From OLB6 sp964620125 (lineage in GTDB: Bacteria; Bacteroidota; Ignavibacteria; Kapaibacteriales; Kapaibacteriaceae): a stretch of 64,000 bases of DNA. Of this stretch, positions 1-8,559 are shown piece after piece. Every line of letters starts with the position of its first letter. The first letter of the stretch is position 1. Below the pieces are notes generated by a model. That model saw nothing but the letters and a program-made list of their open reading frames with translations, was not told where the DNA came from and ran no database searches. The translations under genes were made by a program, and so were the position numbers. The stretch lies in the NCBI GenBank assembly GCA_964620125.1, contig CAZUGQ010000005.1, positions 62,001 through 126,000 on the forward strand, written 5' to 3'.

Positions 1-28
1 ATTTACCGCTCAGCAACACAACTAAAGA

Positions 29-1039
29 CTAAGGAAGCTCACTGATACCGGTTACCGTGGTGTATTTGATTACGTGCTTCTTTTCAGGATGTAGGCGCTG
101 GTATTCGTAATTGAGCGCAACAGCAGCTTCGTGGAAGCCACTAAGAATAAGTTTCAGCTTATTCGGGTATTCCGCTATGTCGCCAACGGCATATACTCCT
201 GGAACATTTGAAGCATATGATGAGGGATTAACGACGATAGCATTTTTCTCGATGCCCAGACCCCATTCGGCTATGGGGCCGAGTTTTGGGCTAAGACCAA
301 ACAACGGAATGTAATGATCAGCTGTCCGGCTGAATTCCGTGCCTGACGCGTCTGTAATGGTCACGCTGGCTAGTTGGCCATTGCCGTGGAGCCCGGTAAC
401 ATTGGCATTGGTAATCATAGTTATTCTTCCAGCACTTGCCAGTTGATTGGCTTTCTCTACCGAATCTGGAGCTGCACGAAAGCTCTGACTTCTGTGAACC
501 AGGGTCACAGAGGCAGCGATATCCGCTAGTACGATGGTCCAATCAAGTGCCGAGTCTCCCCCGCCACCAATAACAACATGTTTGCCGCGATACATCTCCG
601 GGTCGCGGATGATATACTCCACTCCTCGGTCTTCAAAGGCAGCCAGATTATCAATCTGCGGTTTCCTTGGTTCAAAACAGCCCAGCCCACCAGCAATCAA
701 CACCGTGTGGCCAACGATCTCCGTGCCCCGCGAGGTAACGACGCGAAACGTGCCATCCTCAAGCCGCGATAACGATTCCGCGCGTTCTCCTAGACTGAAT
801 GTTGGGTGAAACGGCGCACCTTGCTTCAGAAGGTTGTCTACAAGTTCACCAGCAAGTACAGAGGGAAAGCCCGGGATGTCGTAGATAGGTTTCTTTGGAT
901 AAATCTCCGCGCATTGTCCTCCCGGTACTGGCAAATAGTCAATCAGGTGGCAATGCCACTTGAGCAAGCCGGCTTCGAAAACCGAGAACAGACCACAGGG
1001 CCCGGCACCAACAACGATAACGTTTGTTTGAATTGGCAT
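29..1039 (-). CDS. Ferredoxin/flavodoxin--NADP(+) reductase, thioredoxin-reductase-like type
   Basis: 336-aa FAD flavoprotein expected to move electrons between NADP(H) and ferredoxin or flavodoxin in the cytoplasm. Visible are the FAD dinucleotide fold GAGPCG at residues 11-16, the NADP fold GGGGDSA at 158-164 and the C-terminal FAD motif GVYAVGD at 281-287. The CxxC redox pair of true thioredoxin reductases is absent, which, with length and motif order, fits the Chlorobium/Bacillus YumC-type FNR. A longer in-frame start exists at 1156, but ATG 1039 begins the family's usual N-terminus. It is preceded by a TAACTTTG box ending only 5 nt away, so the mRNA may be leaderless. Which acceptor protein it uses cannot be told from sequence. 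Confidence 0.9.
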   Translation of the reverse strand: MPIQTNVIVVGAGPCGLFSVFEAGLLKWHCHLIDYLPVPGGQCAEIYPKKPIYDIPGFPSVLAGELVDNLLKQGAPFHPTFSLGERAESLSRLEDGTFRVVTSRGTEIVGHTVLIAGGLGCFEPRKPQIDNLAAFEDRGVEYIIRDPEMYRGKHVVIGGGGDSALDWTIVLADIAASVTLVHRSQSFRAAPDSVEKANQLASAGRITMITNANVTGLHGNGQLASVTITDASGTEFSRTADHYIPLFGLSPKLGPIAEWGLGIEKNAIVVNPSSYASNVPGVYAVGDIAEYPNKLKLILSGFHEAAVALNYEYQRLHPEKKHVIKYTTVTGISELP

Positions 1040-1044
1040 AGCAA

Positions 1045-1052
1045 CAAAGTTA
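1045..1052 (-). promoter_or_regulatory. -7 promoter box TAACTTTG abutting the fnr start
   Basis: Perfect match to the Bacteroidota -7 consensus TAnnTTTG, read on the minus strand, with 5 nt between its final G and ATG 1039. No TTG lies at the usual 19-21 nt upstream spacing. It is one of six boxes in this window that sit directly against a start codon. Confidence 0.45.
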
Positions 1053-1094
1053 CGGCTGTAGCAAGAGCGTATTGGCAGTGTGTTTGTTAAGGGG

Positions 1095-2081
1095 CTATGG
1101 CTTCTTCTGCTGATCTGCCAAAAACCACACCCCACCAACAGCAATTGCCACTCCATAGTTCAGCACCCAGGCAAGGAGCGCAAAACCGAGTCCTTCGTCG
1201 GCAGTAGCTTGATGCAAACGGATTAACGCTGTTTGTGCAAAACCATGATAAACGCCGAGTGCTCCTGGTGTTGGAGCAATCGTTACACCAACGCTGATTA
1301 CGGCCAACAGCATAGCAGCATCTGAATACCCTATCGGTCCAATTGTTGTTGGCATGCTCAGGATCACAAGCCACAGGGGAACGGCATAGAGCGCCCACAT
1401 GGCAAAAGAATATGCTATCACAGTAGGCCATGCATGGGCAGAACGAAGGATGACTGTTCCCTGCTTCATCGTTCGAAATAGTCCCCGACCGCGAACGGCT
1501 AGTCGGCGATTACCACGTGCAAGGCACCCAACAATCCACGCAGGCACAGAGGATGTGAAGGCAAGAAGAATGATGAGCACAATGATGGCAATTGCTGGCA
1601 ACATTAGCCCAAGAAAAACCGTCTGCATGCTAATCTCTGGAATCGCCGCAGTGAGCGAACGGCTATTGAGCAGAACCAGAAGAACGATGCCCAATAACAA
1701 CGAAAGAACATCAAGAACTCGTTCAACAAGCACACTGCCGATGGCTGCGCCAGCTGGGATGGTGCTCCTACTCGCCAAGTAGATGGGGCGCAATACTTCA
1801 CCACTTCTGGGAATAACTGTGCTGGCTGCATATCCAACCATGACCGCGCCAAACGAAGGCCCGAATGGAACACGGTGCTTGGGATACCCAAGCAGATAGC
1901 GCCAGCGTTCTGCGCGAATGGCGTGAGAAAGAACAATAACGGGTACACACGCGGCAAGCAACCACACGTTACTGGAGGTTATGAGACGCCACAACTGGGT
2001 ATAGTTCACTCCGTCAAGTACATACCAAACACAGCCGACAACAATCAGAAGTAGCAGTGCCTGACGGATGAAGGGTTTCAT
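1095..2081 (-). CDS. Flippase-like integral membrane protein (YbhN / LPG synthase TM-domain family)
   Basis: 328-aa polytopic membrane protein with about eight hydrophobic helices. It has the composition and length of the UPF0104/YbhN family, the membrane portion of lysylphosphatidylglycerol synthases. Members are thought to move or modify lipids; no catalytic transferase domain is fused here, so no reaction is assigned. The start overlaps the uvrA stop by 4 nt (ATGA), so the two genes are probably translated from one transcript running uvrA then this gene. The coupling looks organisational, with no obvious functional link to excision repair. Confidence 0.75.
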   Translation of the reverse strand: MKPFIRQALLLLIVVGCVWYVLDGVNYTQLWRLITSSNVWLLAACVPVIVLSHAIRAERWRYLLGYPKHRVPFGPSFGAVMVGYAASTVIPRSGEVLRPIYLASRSTIPAGAAIGSVLVERVLDVLSLLLGIVLLVLLNSRSLTAAIPEISMQTVFLGLMLPAIAIIVLIILLAFTSSVPAWIVGCLARGNRRLAVRGRGLFRTMKQGTVILRSAHAWPTVIAYSFAMWALYAVPLWLVILSMPTTIGPIGYSDAAMLLAVISVGVTIAPTPGALGVYHGFAQTALIRLHQATADEGLGFALLAWVLNYGVAIAVGGVWFLADQQKKP

Positions 2082-4915
2082 GCTACCGGTTCGCGTTGCT
2101 GGCCTAGTTCAGCAAAGTAAGTCTTCAGTGCTTGGCCTGTGTAGGATGCCGCAACCTTTGCTACCTGCCGTGGTGTTCCCGTTGCTATGATGTGGCCACC
2201 ACCGGAGCCCCCTTCCGGACCAAGGTCTATCACGTAATCGGCGGCAGCTATGATGTGCAGATTATGTTCGATGATGAGAACGCTGTTACCAGCATCAACA
2301 AGCTGGTCGAAAGCTGAAAGAAGCTGGGATACATCGTGGGTATGCAAACCTGTTGTAGGTTCATCAAAAACGAACAGTGTGTGCCCACTGTGATGGACAT
2401 CAAGGTAACTGGCAAGCTTCACCCGTTGAGCCTCGCCACCCGACAGATGAGTAGATGGCTGACCCAACCGGATGTAGCCGAGTCCCACTTTTCTAAGTAC
2501 GTCAAGTCTCTGGTAGACCTTCGGAACATCTGCGAAGTGGTCGAGAGCTTCGGTCACGGTCATATTCAGAACATCCACGATACTCTTGCCTCTGTATAGA
2601 ACGTGATGCACTTCCCTCTTGTACCGTGTGCCACCGCAGTCTTCGCAGGGTAACTCAATGTCTGGAAGAAACTGCATGTCAATCGTAACTCGTCCTTCCC
2701 CTTCGCACGTGTCGCATCGTCCACCGGCAACGTTGAAAGAAAAATGCCCTGGTTTCCATCCCATTTGTTTTGCTGCCTGCGTCGAAGCAAACACATCGCG
2801 GATGTAGTCGAACACCTTTGTGTAGGTAGCAGGCGTGCTTCGAGGACTACGGCCGATAGGAGTTTGATCGATCATTTCAATAGCCGTTATCTCGGCAAGG
2901 CCTTCAATGCGCTCGTAGTTTCCTGCTTCACCCGTATATCCGCCATAGATACGCCGAATGCCAGCGTATATCACACCATGAACAAGTGAACTCTTGCCAG
3001 ATCCACTCACACCCGTTACAACCGTCATTTTTCCTAGAGGAATTTCTACATCATCACCTTTCAAATTGTGATGTGATGGATTACGGACAATGATGCTCTT
3101 ACCACTTCCTTTACGGACTGCTCTTGGCTCACGAACCAAACGTTTCCCAGTAAGGTAATCGCCTGTTATCGTTGATGCAGTCTTCAAGTGGTCAACCGTA
3201 CCCTGGTACACGATCTCGCCTCCACGCTCACCAGCACCCGGTCCAATATCAATGATGAAGTCGGCAGCCTTCATCACGTCTTGATCGTGCTCAACCACGA
3301 CAACAGTATTGCCAAGATTGCGCAGTCGGTGGAGCACAGTTAACAACCGATTAGTATCTCGGGTGTGCAGACCAATGCTCGGCTCATCAAGAACATAGAG
3401 GGTTCCCACGAGGGCAGACCCAAGTGATGTAGCAAGATTGATACGCTGACTCTCGCCACCGGACAACGTGTGTGTAAGCCGGTCTAGCGTCAAATACTCC
3501 AGGCCAATGTCGCACAACAGCTCAAGCCGACGCACAACCTCGTCAAGTACTGGTCCAACGATTTGGCTTTCATACTCTGACAACTGTAAGGCGGAGAAGT
3601 GGTTGAATGCCTCCCGTAGTGTGAACTGAACCACATCGGGAAGATTTTTACCACCAACGAAAACCTGCCGAGCAGCTGTTCGCAACCGTGACCCATTGCA
3701 GGCTCGGCAGCGAGTGTAGCCACGGTATCTGCTAAGCATCACACGGTAGTGCGTTTTGTATGATTTCTCCTCAAGCATCTTGAAGAAACCCTGTACACCG
3801 ATGTACCTACCAACACCTTCCATAACAACGTCTAGCTGCTCACGTGTGAGCGAAAACAGAGGTTTGTCGACAGGGATGTTGGCGGCCGGTGCTTCTGCAA
3901 GCAAGGCGCGTAAGTGCATCCCAAAACTCTCGCCGCGAAACGGATGGATTGCTCCTCGCTTGATGCTGAGGCTTTTGTCTGGGAACACCAAGTTTTCATC
4001 TATCCCAACACTTCTCCCAAAACCTTGGCATACCGGACACGCACCGTACGGATTATTGAAAGAGAACAATCGAGGTTCCGGTTCTATGTACTGTGTTTGA
4101 GTTCGGGCGCTTTCAAATCGAGACGAGTAGTAGAAGTCCTCGACACCCACGGGTGTATCACTGGCGGTGAACCTGCGGAGCACAACACGTCCAGAACCTG
4201 CATTGAAAGCTGTTTCTAACGAATCAACAAGTCTGGAATGAAACTCAGCGTCAGGCATGACAACAAGTCTGTCCACAAGAATGAACAGATCCGTGCCTTC
4301 GGCGGGTAGCTGGGTGAGGCTTTCGATAGGCTGAGGTACTGTTTCTGTGCCAAAGACCAGTCGAGCAAAGCCCCCTGCCAGCAAACCTGCCTTCAACTCG
4401 TCTAAATCTGAATGTTCTACTGGCAGTGGAGCGAGCACATACAAGCGCATCCCTTCGGGCCATTGCTGTACGGCAAGGCTCACACTTTCGGGTGTGTCTT
4501 TTCGAACAACCTCACCGGTATCCTTGTCAATCACCACACCTATGCGGCCATAGAGCAATCGCAAGTAGTCATAGATCTCTGTTGTGGTTCCAACGGTGGA
4601 TCGAGGATTGCGTGCAAACACCTGCTGTTCGATAGCAACAGCAGGCGGAAGACCGGTTATGCTGTCAACATCCGGTTTGTTCATCCGATCAAGAAACTGC
4701 CGAGCATAGGCACTCAGACTCTCCACAAAGCGGCGCTGGCCCTCGGCATACAATGTGTCGAATGCCAGGGAGGATTTGCCGGAACCGCTCAATCCAGTGA
4801 TTACCGTGAGCGCATTACGAGGGATGTCGACGTCGATGTTTTTGAGATTGTTTACGCGAGCACCGCGGATACGAATGGCTTTGCGCTGTGCTGAACCCTG
4901 CGAATCAGAGGGCAT
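2078..4915 (-). CDS. uvrA: Excinuclease ABC subunit UvrA
   Basis: 945-aa DNA damage-sensing ATPase of nucleotide excision repair. Two ABC ATPase modules are visible: a first P-loop GLSGSGKS near residue 41 with signature LSGGESQR near 480, and a second P-loop GVSGSGKSS near 640 with LSGGEAQR near 830. Cysteine pairs CPVC, CRAC, CDTC and CEDC form the insertion and C-terminal zinc modules. The zinc finger normally found after LLYxRxG in the first module is missing: that stretch (GRIGVVIDKDTGEVV) has no cysteine, which I associate with Bacteroidota-type UvrA. The gene is divergent from rpmB, separated by 168 nt that hold a small GTGCC...GGCAC hairpin at 4988-5005 and the rpmB promoter. Confidence 0.97.
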   Translation of the reverse strand: MPSDSQGSAQRKAIRIRGARVNNLKNIDVDIPRNALTVITGLSGSGKSSLAFDTLYAEGQRRFVESLSAYARQFLDRMNKPDVDSITGLPPAVAIEQQVFARNPRSTVGTTTEIYDYLRLLYGRIGVVIDKDTGEVVRKDTPESVSLAVQQWPEGMRLYVLAPLPVEHSDLDELKAGLLAGGFARLVFGTETVPQPIESLTQLPAEGTDLFILVDRLVVMPDAEFHSRLVDSLETAFNAGSGRVVLRRFTASDTPVGVEDFYYSSRFESARTQTQYIEPEPRLFSFNNPYGACPVCQGFGRSVGIDENLVFPDKSLSIKRGAIHPFRGESFGMHLRALLAEAPAANIPVDKPLFSLTREQLDVVMEGVGRYIGVQGFFKMLEEKSYKTHYRVMLSRYRGYTRCRACNGSRLRTAARQVFVGGKNLPDVVQFTLREAFNHFSALQLSEYESQIVGPVLDEVVRRLELLCDIGLEYLTLDRLTHTLSGGESQRINLATSLGSALVGTLYVLDEPSIGLHTRDTNRLLTVLHRLRNLGNTVVVVEHDQDVMKAADFIIDIGPGAGERGGEIVYQGTVDHLKTASTITGDYLTGKRLVREPRAVRKGSGKSIIVRNPSHHNLKGDDVEIPLGKMTVVTGVSGSGKSSLVHGVIYAGIRRIYGGYTGEAGNYERIEGLAEITAIEMIDQTPIGRSPRSTPATYTKVFDYIRDVFASTQAAKQMGWKPGHFSFNVAGGRCDTCEGEGRVTIDMQFLPDIELPCEDCGGTRYKREVHHVLYRGKSIVDVLNMTVTEALDHFADVPKVYQRLDVLRKVGLGYIRLGQPSTHLSGGEAQRVKLASYLDVHHSGHTLFVFDEPTTGLHTHDVSQLLSAFDQLVDAGNSVLIIEHNLHIIAAADYVIDLGPEGGSGGGHIIATGTPRQVAKVAASYTGQALKTYFAELGQQREPVA

Positions 4916-5010
4916 GAAAGGTGTTGGTTGGGTGAAGAATCAAACAGGAGAACCCCTAAAATACCACAGAGCGTTCCGCCTGAGATAGTGCCGAAAATCT
5001 GGCACAGGGC

Positions 5011-5042
5011 TTGCTTAATTGAACTTGAGAGCAGTAAATTTG
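5011..5042 (+). promoter_or_regulatory. Predicted rpmB promoter (TTG-N21-TAAATTTG)
   Basis: TTG at 5011-5013 and TAAATTTG at 5035-5042 match the Bacteroidota housekeeping promoter (-33 TTG, -7 TAnnTTTG) with a 21-nt spacer. The box ends 41 nt before the rpmB ATG, leaving a real leader that contains a GGAG. Confidence 0.55.
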
Positions 5043-5083
5043 TTGTTCTTGTTTTCAAACATCCCTTGGAGTGATACAACGTC

Positions 5084-5305
5084 ATGGCACGCCGATGTGA
5101 ACTGACAGGTGTTGGTGTACTGACCGGAAACAACGTGTCGCATGCCAACAACAAAACGCGTCGTCGGTTCCTGCCCAACCTTCAAAAGAAGCGCATTTGG
5201 GTTCCGGAAGAAGGACGCTGGGTGACCGTAAAGGCCACAGCCAGCGCACTCAAGACGCTTGATAAGGTTGGCTACACAGCCATGAAGAAGCGTCTGCAAA
5301 AGTAG
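5084..5305 (+). CDS. rpmB: 50S ribosomal protein L28
   Basis: 73-aa basic protein of the large ribosomal subunit. The N-terminus MARRCELTGVGVLTGNNVSH and the core NKTRRRFLPNLQKKR are diagnostic for bacterial L28, and the length is typical. It stands alone with its own promoter and a strong intrinsic terminator, so it is monocistronic here rather than paired with rpmG. Only one cysteine (residue 5) is present, so this is not the zinc-binding form. Confidence 0.97.
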   Translation: MARRCELTGVGVLTGNNVSHANNKTRRRFLPNLQKKRIWVPEEGRWVTVKATASALKTLDKVGYTAMKKRLQK

Positions 5306-5326
5306 TCGACTTCCTCACGACACAGG

Positions 5327-5354
5327 AAAAGGCCGCCATCGGGCGGCCTTTTTT
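5327..5354 (+). terminator. Rho-independent terminator of rpmB
   Basis: Perfect GGCCGCC (5331-5337) / GGCGGCC (5342-5348) stem with a 4-nt loop, preceded by AAAA and followed by six T. It lies 22 nt after the rpmB stop and is the clearest intrinsic terminator in the window. Confidence 0.93.
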
Positions 5355-5368
5355 CGTATGCTCGGCGT

Positions 5369-6979
5369 ATGAAACGCCCGCCATCTTCGTCAATGCCCCG
5401 GATGGTACGCCTCACGATATCGATCCTGCTCATTTGTAGTAGTGCTGCAGTGGAAAGGCTCCATGCGCAGACCGGGCAACCAACAAGCGATTCCCTTCAG
5501 CGTGCATTGAAGGCTCGCGAAGCATTTATTGAGGGAACAACGCTTCAGCTTCAGGGCAACAGGCATGCCGAAGCGATACTTGAGTTCCAGGAATCGTTGC
5601 TGTACGATAGCAGTGCTGTTACGCTCACAGCCATGGCACGTTCCTACTTGGAATTGCAAAAGCTGGATCGCGCGGAAGTACACGTACGGCATGCACTGCA
5701 ACTCGATGAACGCTCAAGAGACGCGTGGGAGTTGCTGGCAGAAATCCTCATCGCCTCTGGGCGGTATGACGAAGGAGTACAGGCGTACGAACATATTCTC
5801 GGCTTAGAACCAACACGCCGCCAGTTGTATACTCTTGGCAGATTACACGAACCGCGCAATGCAAAACGAGCGGCTGAAATGTATGAACGCTATGTAGCAC
5901 TGGATCCCGACCCAGATGTGTACCTGCGTTTGGCCGACTTGTATGAAAGGCTTGCCGACAAGCCACGCAGAATCTCCGCATTGGAGCGCGCACGCGATCT
6001 ACGACCATCCGATGAGCGATTGCGGGGTGAACTCATCAATGCCTATCTGGAAGCTGGGCGAATAGCAGATGCAGCGGCTGTTGCTCGCACGCAGACATCT
6101 GGTGCCGACGTGCTGTGGTCAACCCTTCTACGGGGCATTGCCGCCGATAGTCTGTTGATGGCAATGTACCGGGACGATGTGGAGACTGTGCTTGATGAGA
6201 CGCTGTCCACATACCACGAATCCTTCTACCTCCTACTCAGTGCAGGGGCTGTTGCATTGAGTATCAAGGATCTCGACCGAGCAACTCGCATGTTGGACCT
6301 CGCACCACTGCAGCTGAGCAGCTATCATCGTAACGGCGGATTGGTGCAGATCTGCGCTCTCTACCTGCATCATGGCTACCCTGCCCAGGCTCTGGCGTTT
6401 GCCATGGAGCATCAGCCACACTACCCTGAAGATCCGCGATTCCTTTTGGTCATGGCTGATGCGAATGCAGCCTTGGACAATCCCGATGCTGCCATTGACC
6501 TGTATCGAGCAGCACTGGACTTAGACTCAACGATTATTGATGCATTATTACAGTTGGGCATTCTTCTTGACAACGCCGGCAGGTACAAAGAAAGTGATGC
6601 GGCCTATCAGCGTGCTCTAACGTTGGATCGGAACAATGCAACTGCTGCGAACAACTACGCCTACTCACTAGTTCTTCACGGCGGAAATCTGGACAGCGCT
6701 CAGGCTTTGGCGTGGAATGCAGTACAGCAGTATCCGCATAATCCTGCCTACCTTGATACCTATGCGTGGGTTTTGTTCAAGAATGGAGATCCTGAACGTG
6801 CACTGAAGTACATCGAACAGGCCATCCGATACGGTGGCAATGCCACACACTATGAACACCTTGGTGATATTCTCGAAAGCCTTGGCAACGTTCAGTCAGC
6901 AATCGAAGCCTGGGAACGTGCCATGACGAAGGATCCTGACCGCACCTACCTTAGATCACGAATTGACCGGTACAGATAA
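5369..6979 (+). CDS. Secreted/periplasmic TPR-repeat protein
   Basis: 536-aa protein with an N-terminal signal sequence (hydrophobic LTISILLICSSAAV followed by HAQ) and roughly ten tetratricopeptide repeats over the rest of the chain, for example AVTLTAMARSYLELQKLDRA and NNATAANNYAYSLVLHGGNL. TPR solenoids are protein-interaction scaffolds; no enzymatic domain is visible and no specific partner can be assigned. It heads a compact plus-strand block (5369-9701) whose later members overlap or nearly touch. The start ATG 5369 lies just after the rpmB terminator; ATG 5393 is an alternative. Confidence 0.8.
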   Translation: MKRPPSSSMPRMVRLTISILLICSSAAVERLHAQTGQPTSDSLQRALKAREAFIEGTTLQLQGNRHAEAILEFQESLLYDSSAVTLTAMARSYLELQKLDRAEVHVRHALQLDERSRDAWELLAEILIASGRYDEGVQAYEHILGLEPTRRQLYTLGRLHEPRNAKRAAEMYERYVALDPDPDVYLRLADLYERLADKPRRISALERARDLRPSDERLRGELINAYLEAGRIADAAAVARTQTSGADVLWSTLLRGIAADSLLMAMYRDDVETVLDETLSTYHESFYLLLSAGAVALSIKDLDRATRMLDLAPLQLSSYHRNGGLVQICALYLHHGYPAQALAFAMEHQPHYPEDPRFLLVMADANAALDNPDAAIDLYRAALDLDSTIIDALLQLGILLDNAGRYKESDAAYQRALTLDRNNATAANNYAYSLVLHGGNLDSAQALAWNAVQQYPHNPAYLDTYAWVLFKNGDPERALKYIEQAIRYGGNATHYEHLGDILESLGNVQSAIEAWERAMTKDPDRTYLRSRIDRYR

Positions 6980-6983
6980 CGCC

Positions 6984-7181
6984 ATGCAACGCCCAACAAG
7001 TACAGACCCAAACGACTACGAAATACTTATTCGCCGCAGAGATGCCAACGACTATGCTTCGTACTGTCCACAGCTTGCACATATGATCAAAGGCACGGAG
7101 CACATTGAAGTCGAGGAAGCCATGAAGCAGTACATCATGGAGTACATTGCTTCCCTTCAGCAGGCAGCAGAGCAATCGTAG
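6984..7181 (+). CDS. Small HicB-like/hypothetical protein
   Basis: 65-aa acidic protein starting at ATG 6984, four nt after the upstream TPR stop. An upstream in-frame start at 6963 would overlap that gene. The order YEILIRRRDANDYASYCPQL followed by a helical EVEEAMKQYI segment resembles the beta-beta-beta-alpha HicB/UPF0150 fold. No HicA-like toxin partner or DNA-binding tail is next to it, so an antitoxin role is not supported. It sits inside the coupled block leading to the CPBP protease and is probably co-transcribed with it. Confidence 0.6.
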   Translation: MQRPTSTDPNDYEILIRRRDANDYASYCPQLAHMIKGTEHIEVEEAMKQYIMEYIASLQQAAEQS

Positions 7182-7186
7182 CCTCG

Positions 7187-7702
7187 ATGCAACAGCAACG
7201 CTATGCCGAGTGGTTGCGGCGTGAGGACAGGGTGATGATCTACCTCATCCTTGCCGGTACGATTGCGTTACTGATTTCAGTGTTTGGTGCAGGATTGGAC
7301 AGTGGGCTCCGACAAGGGTCTCTCATAGCCGTATTGTTTTCTGGCCTCATAGTGCGTGCCTTGAAGGCTCAGTCCTCTCCTACTCAGGATCTGCTTGGGT
7401 TAGGACCACTTACCGTCTTCCTGCCGATGTTGTGGCCAACACTCGTGTGGAATGACCTACTTGGTTCATGGATGCGCAAGGTTGGTTTTGGTCGAGCTTT
7501 CATCATTCCGGTAACAACCCTCTTCATGGTAGGCTACTGGCTTCCATTCTCGACTGCAACACCAGTAACGCTTGTGGTTTTAGCAGTAACCTCCTACGTT
7601 GCGTCTGTGCTTCGGAATGTTGTTCGAACCCGATGGTATCTCGCCGTTCATTTGGGAGTTTGGTTACTCGGGCAGGTAGTACAGCTCGTGGGACCGTGGT
7701 GA
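7187..7702 (+). CDS. Hypothetical integral membrane protein
   Basis: 171-aa protein with about four to five hydrophobic helices (for example MIYLILAGTIALLISVF near residue 17) and no recognisable enzymatic motif. It begins 5 nt after the preceding small gene and its TGA overlaps the GTG start of the CPBP protease gene, so the two are translationally coupled. I do not recognise the family. The coupling suggests it works with, or is inserted beside, the downstream membrane protease. Confidence 0.65.
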   Translation: MQQQRYAEWLRREDRVMIYLILAGTIALLISVFGAGLDSGLRQGSLIAVLFSGLIVRALKAQSSPTQDLLGLGPLTVFLPMLWPTLVWNDLLGSWMRKVGFGRAFIIPVTTLFMVGYWLPFSTATPVTLVVLAVTSYVASVLRNVVRTRWYLAVHLGVWLLGQVVQLVGPW

Positions 7703-8559
7703 TACCTGCACTTCGTTATTGGGGTGTGCGCCTCGTCATACCCGTCGCCGTCAGCATCGGGATTGTTTTGCTGGCTTATGCCTTGGAATTGTCGGGCTTG
7801 TGGTTTCTTGCAGCATTCACCATTATCCTATTCCTGCAGTTGGCCGCAGTGGAACTCCTTCGACCAGGAGGATCATGGCCATCAACGGGTATTGCCTGTA
7901 CGCCGGCAATGCCAATGCACATTGTGCGAGGCGTGTTTGCTGCTTCTGGTGGTTTAGCAGTCATTGCAGGTGCTTCAGTAGGGTTTGGTGGCAGGTTCCA
8001 CTTTGCCGTCACAACAGCATCAATCAGCACCGTTGCGACGCTGGTTCTTGGCAGCGTCATGGAAGAGTTGTTGTTTAGAGGAACGATGTTTGAGGCACTC
8101 CGCGAACGATTTGGTGCAAAGGCTGCCATCGGCGTTACATCGGTGCTCTTTGGTTTTGCTCATGGAATGAACCCAGGTGTGAACGTGCTCGGCATTATGA
8201 ACGTGGTGCTGGCAGGAATTCTCCTGGGTGCAATGGTAGCAGAAGCTCAGTCCTTATGGCAGGCCATCACCTTTCATGTTTTTTGGAATCTGCTCGTACG
8301 TGCCTTCTTTGGTGTAGTGAGTGGTGCAGGTTCAAAAGGCTGGCTGGCAACGCTTGACACCTCCGGAATGCAGCCTTCGATGCGATGGCTGATTGATGGA
8401 TCATTTGGTATAGAGCAAGGACTTGTTACCACAGTCGTCTTACTCGTTGCATTGTTCTTTACCGCTGCATTCCCCAAGCCTGATAGAACGGTTGTAGCTG
8501 CACGCTGGCGCCGTGATCGATGGTCGAAACGCACTGTAAGCCCCCTTCCAAAGTCATGA
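7699..8559 (+). CDS. CPBP-family intramembrane metalloprotease
   Basis: 286-aa membrane protein with the CPBP (Rce1/Abi) signature: EExxxR as MEELLFRG, a second conserved histidine in FGFAHG and HxxxN as HVFWN. These residues bind the catalytic metal in Rce1-type glutamate intramembrane proteases, so an intramembrane peptidase role is likely; the substrate is unknown. GTG 7699 overlaps the upstream TGA (GTGA); GTG 7696 is equally possible, and the much longer ORF beginning at 7468 would run through the upstream gene and is rejected. The C-terminus ends in a hydrophobic helix and a basic tail and contains one AGCCCCCT octamer (8539). Confidence 0.85.
   Translation: MIPALRYWGVRLVIPVAVSIGIVLLAYALELSGLWFLAAFTIILFLQLAAVELLRPGGSWPSTGIACTPAMPMHIVRGVFAASGGLAVIAGASVGFGGRFHFAVTTASISTVATLVLGSVMEELLFRGTMFEALRERFGAKAAIGVTSVLFGFAHGMNPGVNVLGIMNVVLAGILLGAMVAEAQSLWQAITFHVFWNLLVRAFFGVVSGAGSKGWLATLDTSGMQPSMRWLIDGSFGIEQGLVTTVVLLVALFFTAAFPKPDRTVVAARWRRDRWSKRTVSPLPKS

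Noticed and set aside
4988..5005. Hairpin GTGCC-N8-GGCAC between uvrA and rpmB as a third REP copy
   Set aside because: Only five bases of each arm match, and it lacks the GTACCCGGCAC-N-TTACGTACG core.
6963..7181. HicA/HicB toxin-antitoxin pair
   Set aside because: Only a HicB-like small protein is seen; no HicA-sized partner lies next to it.
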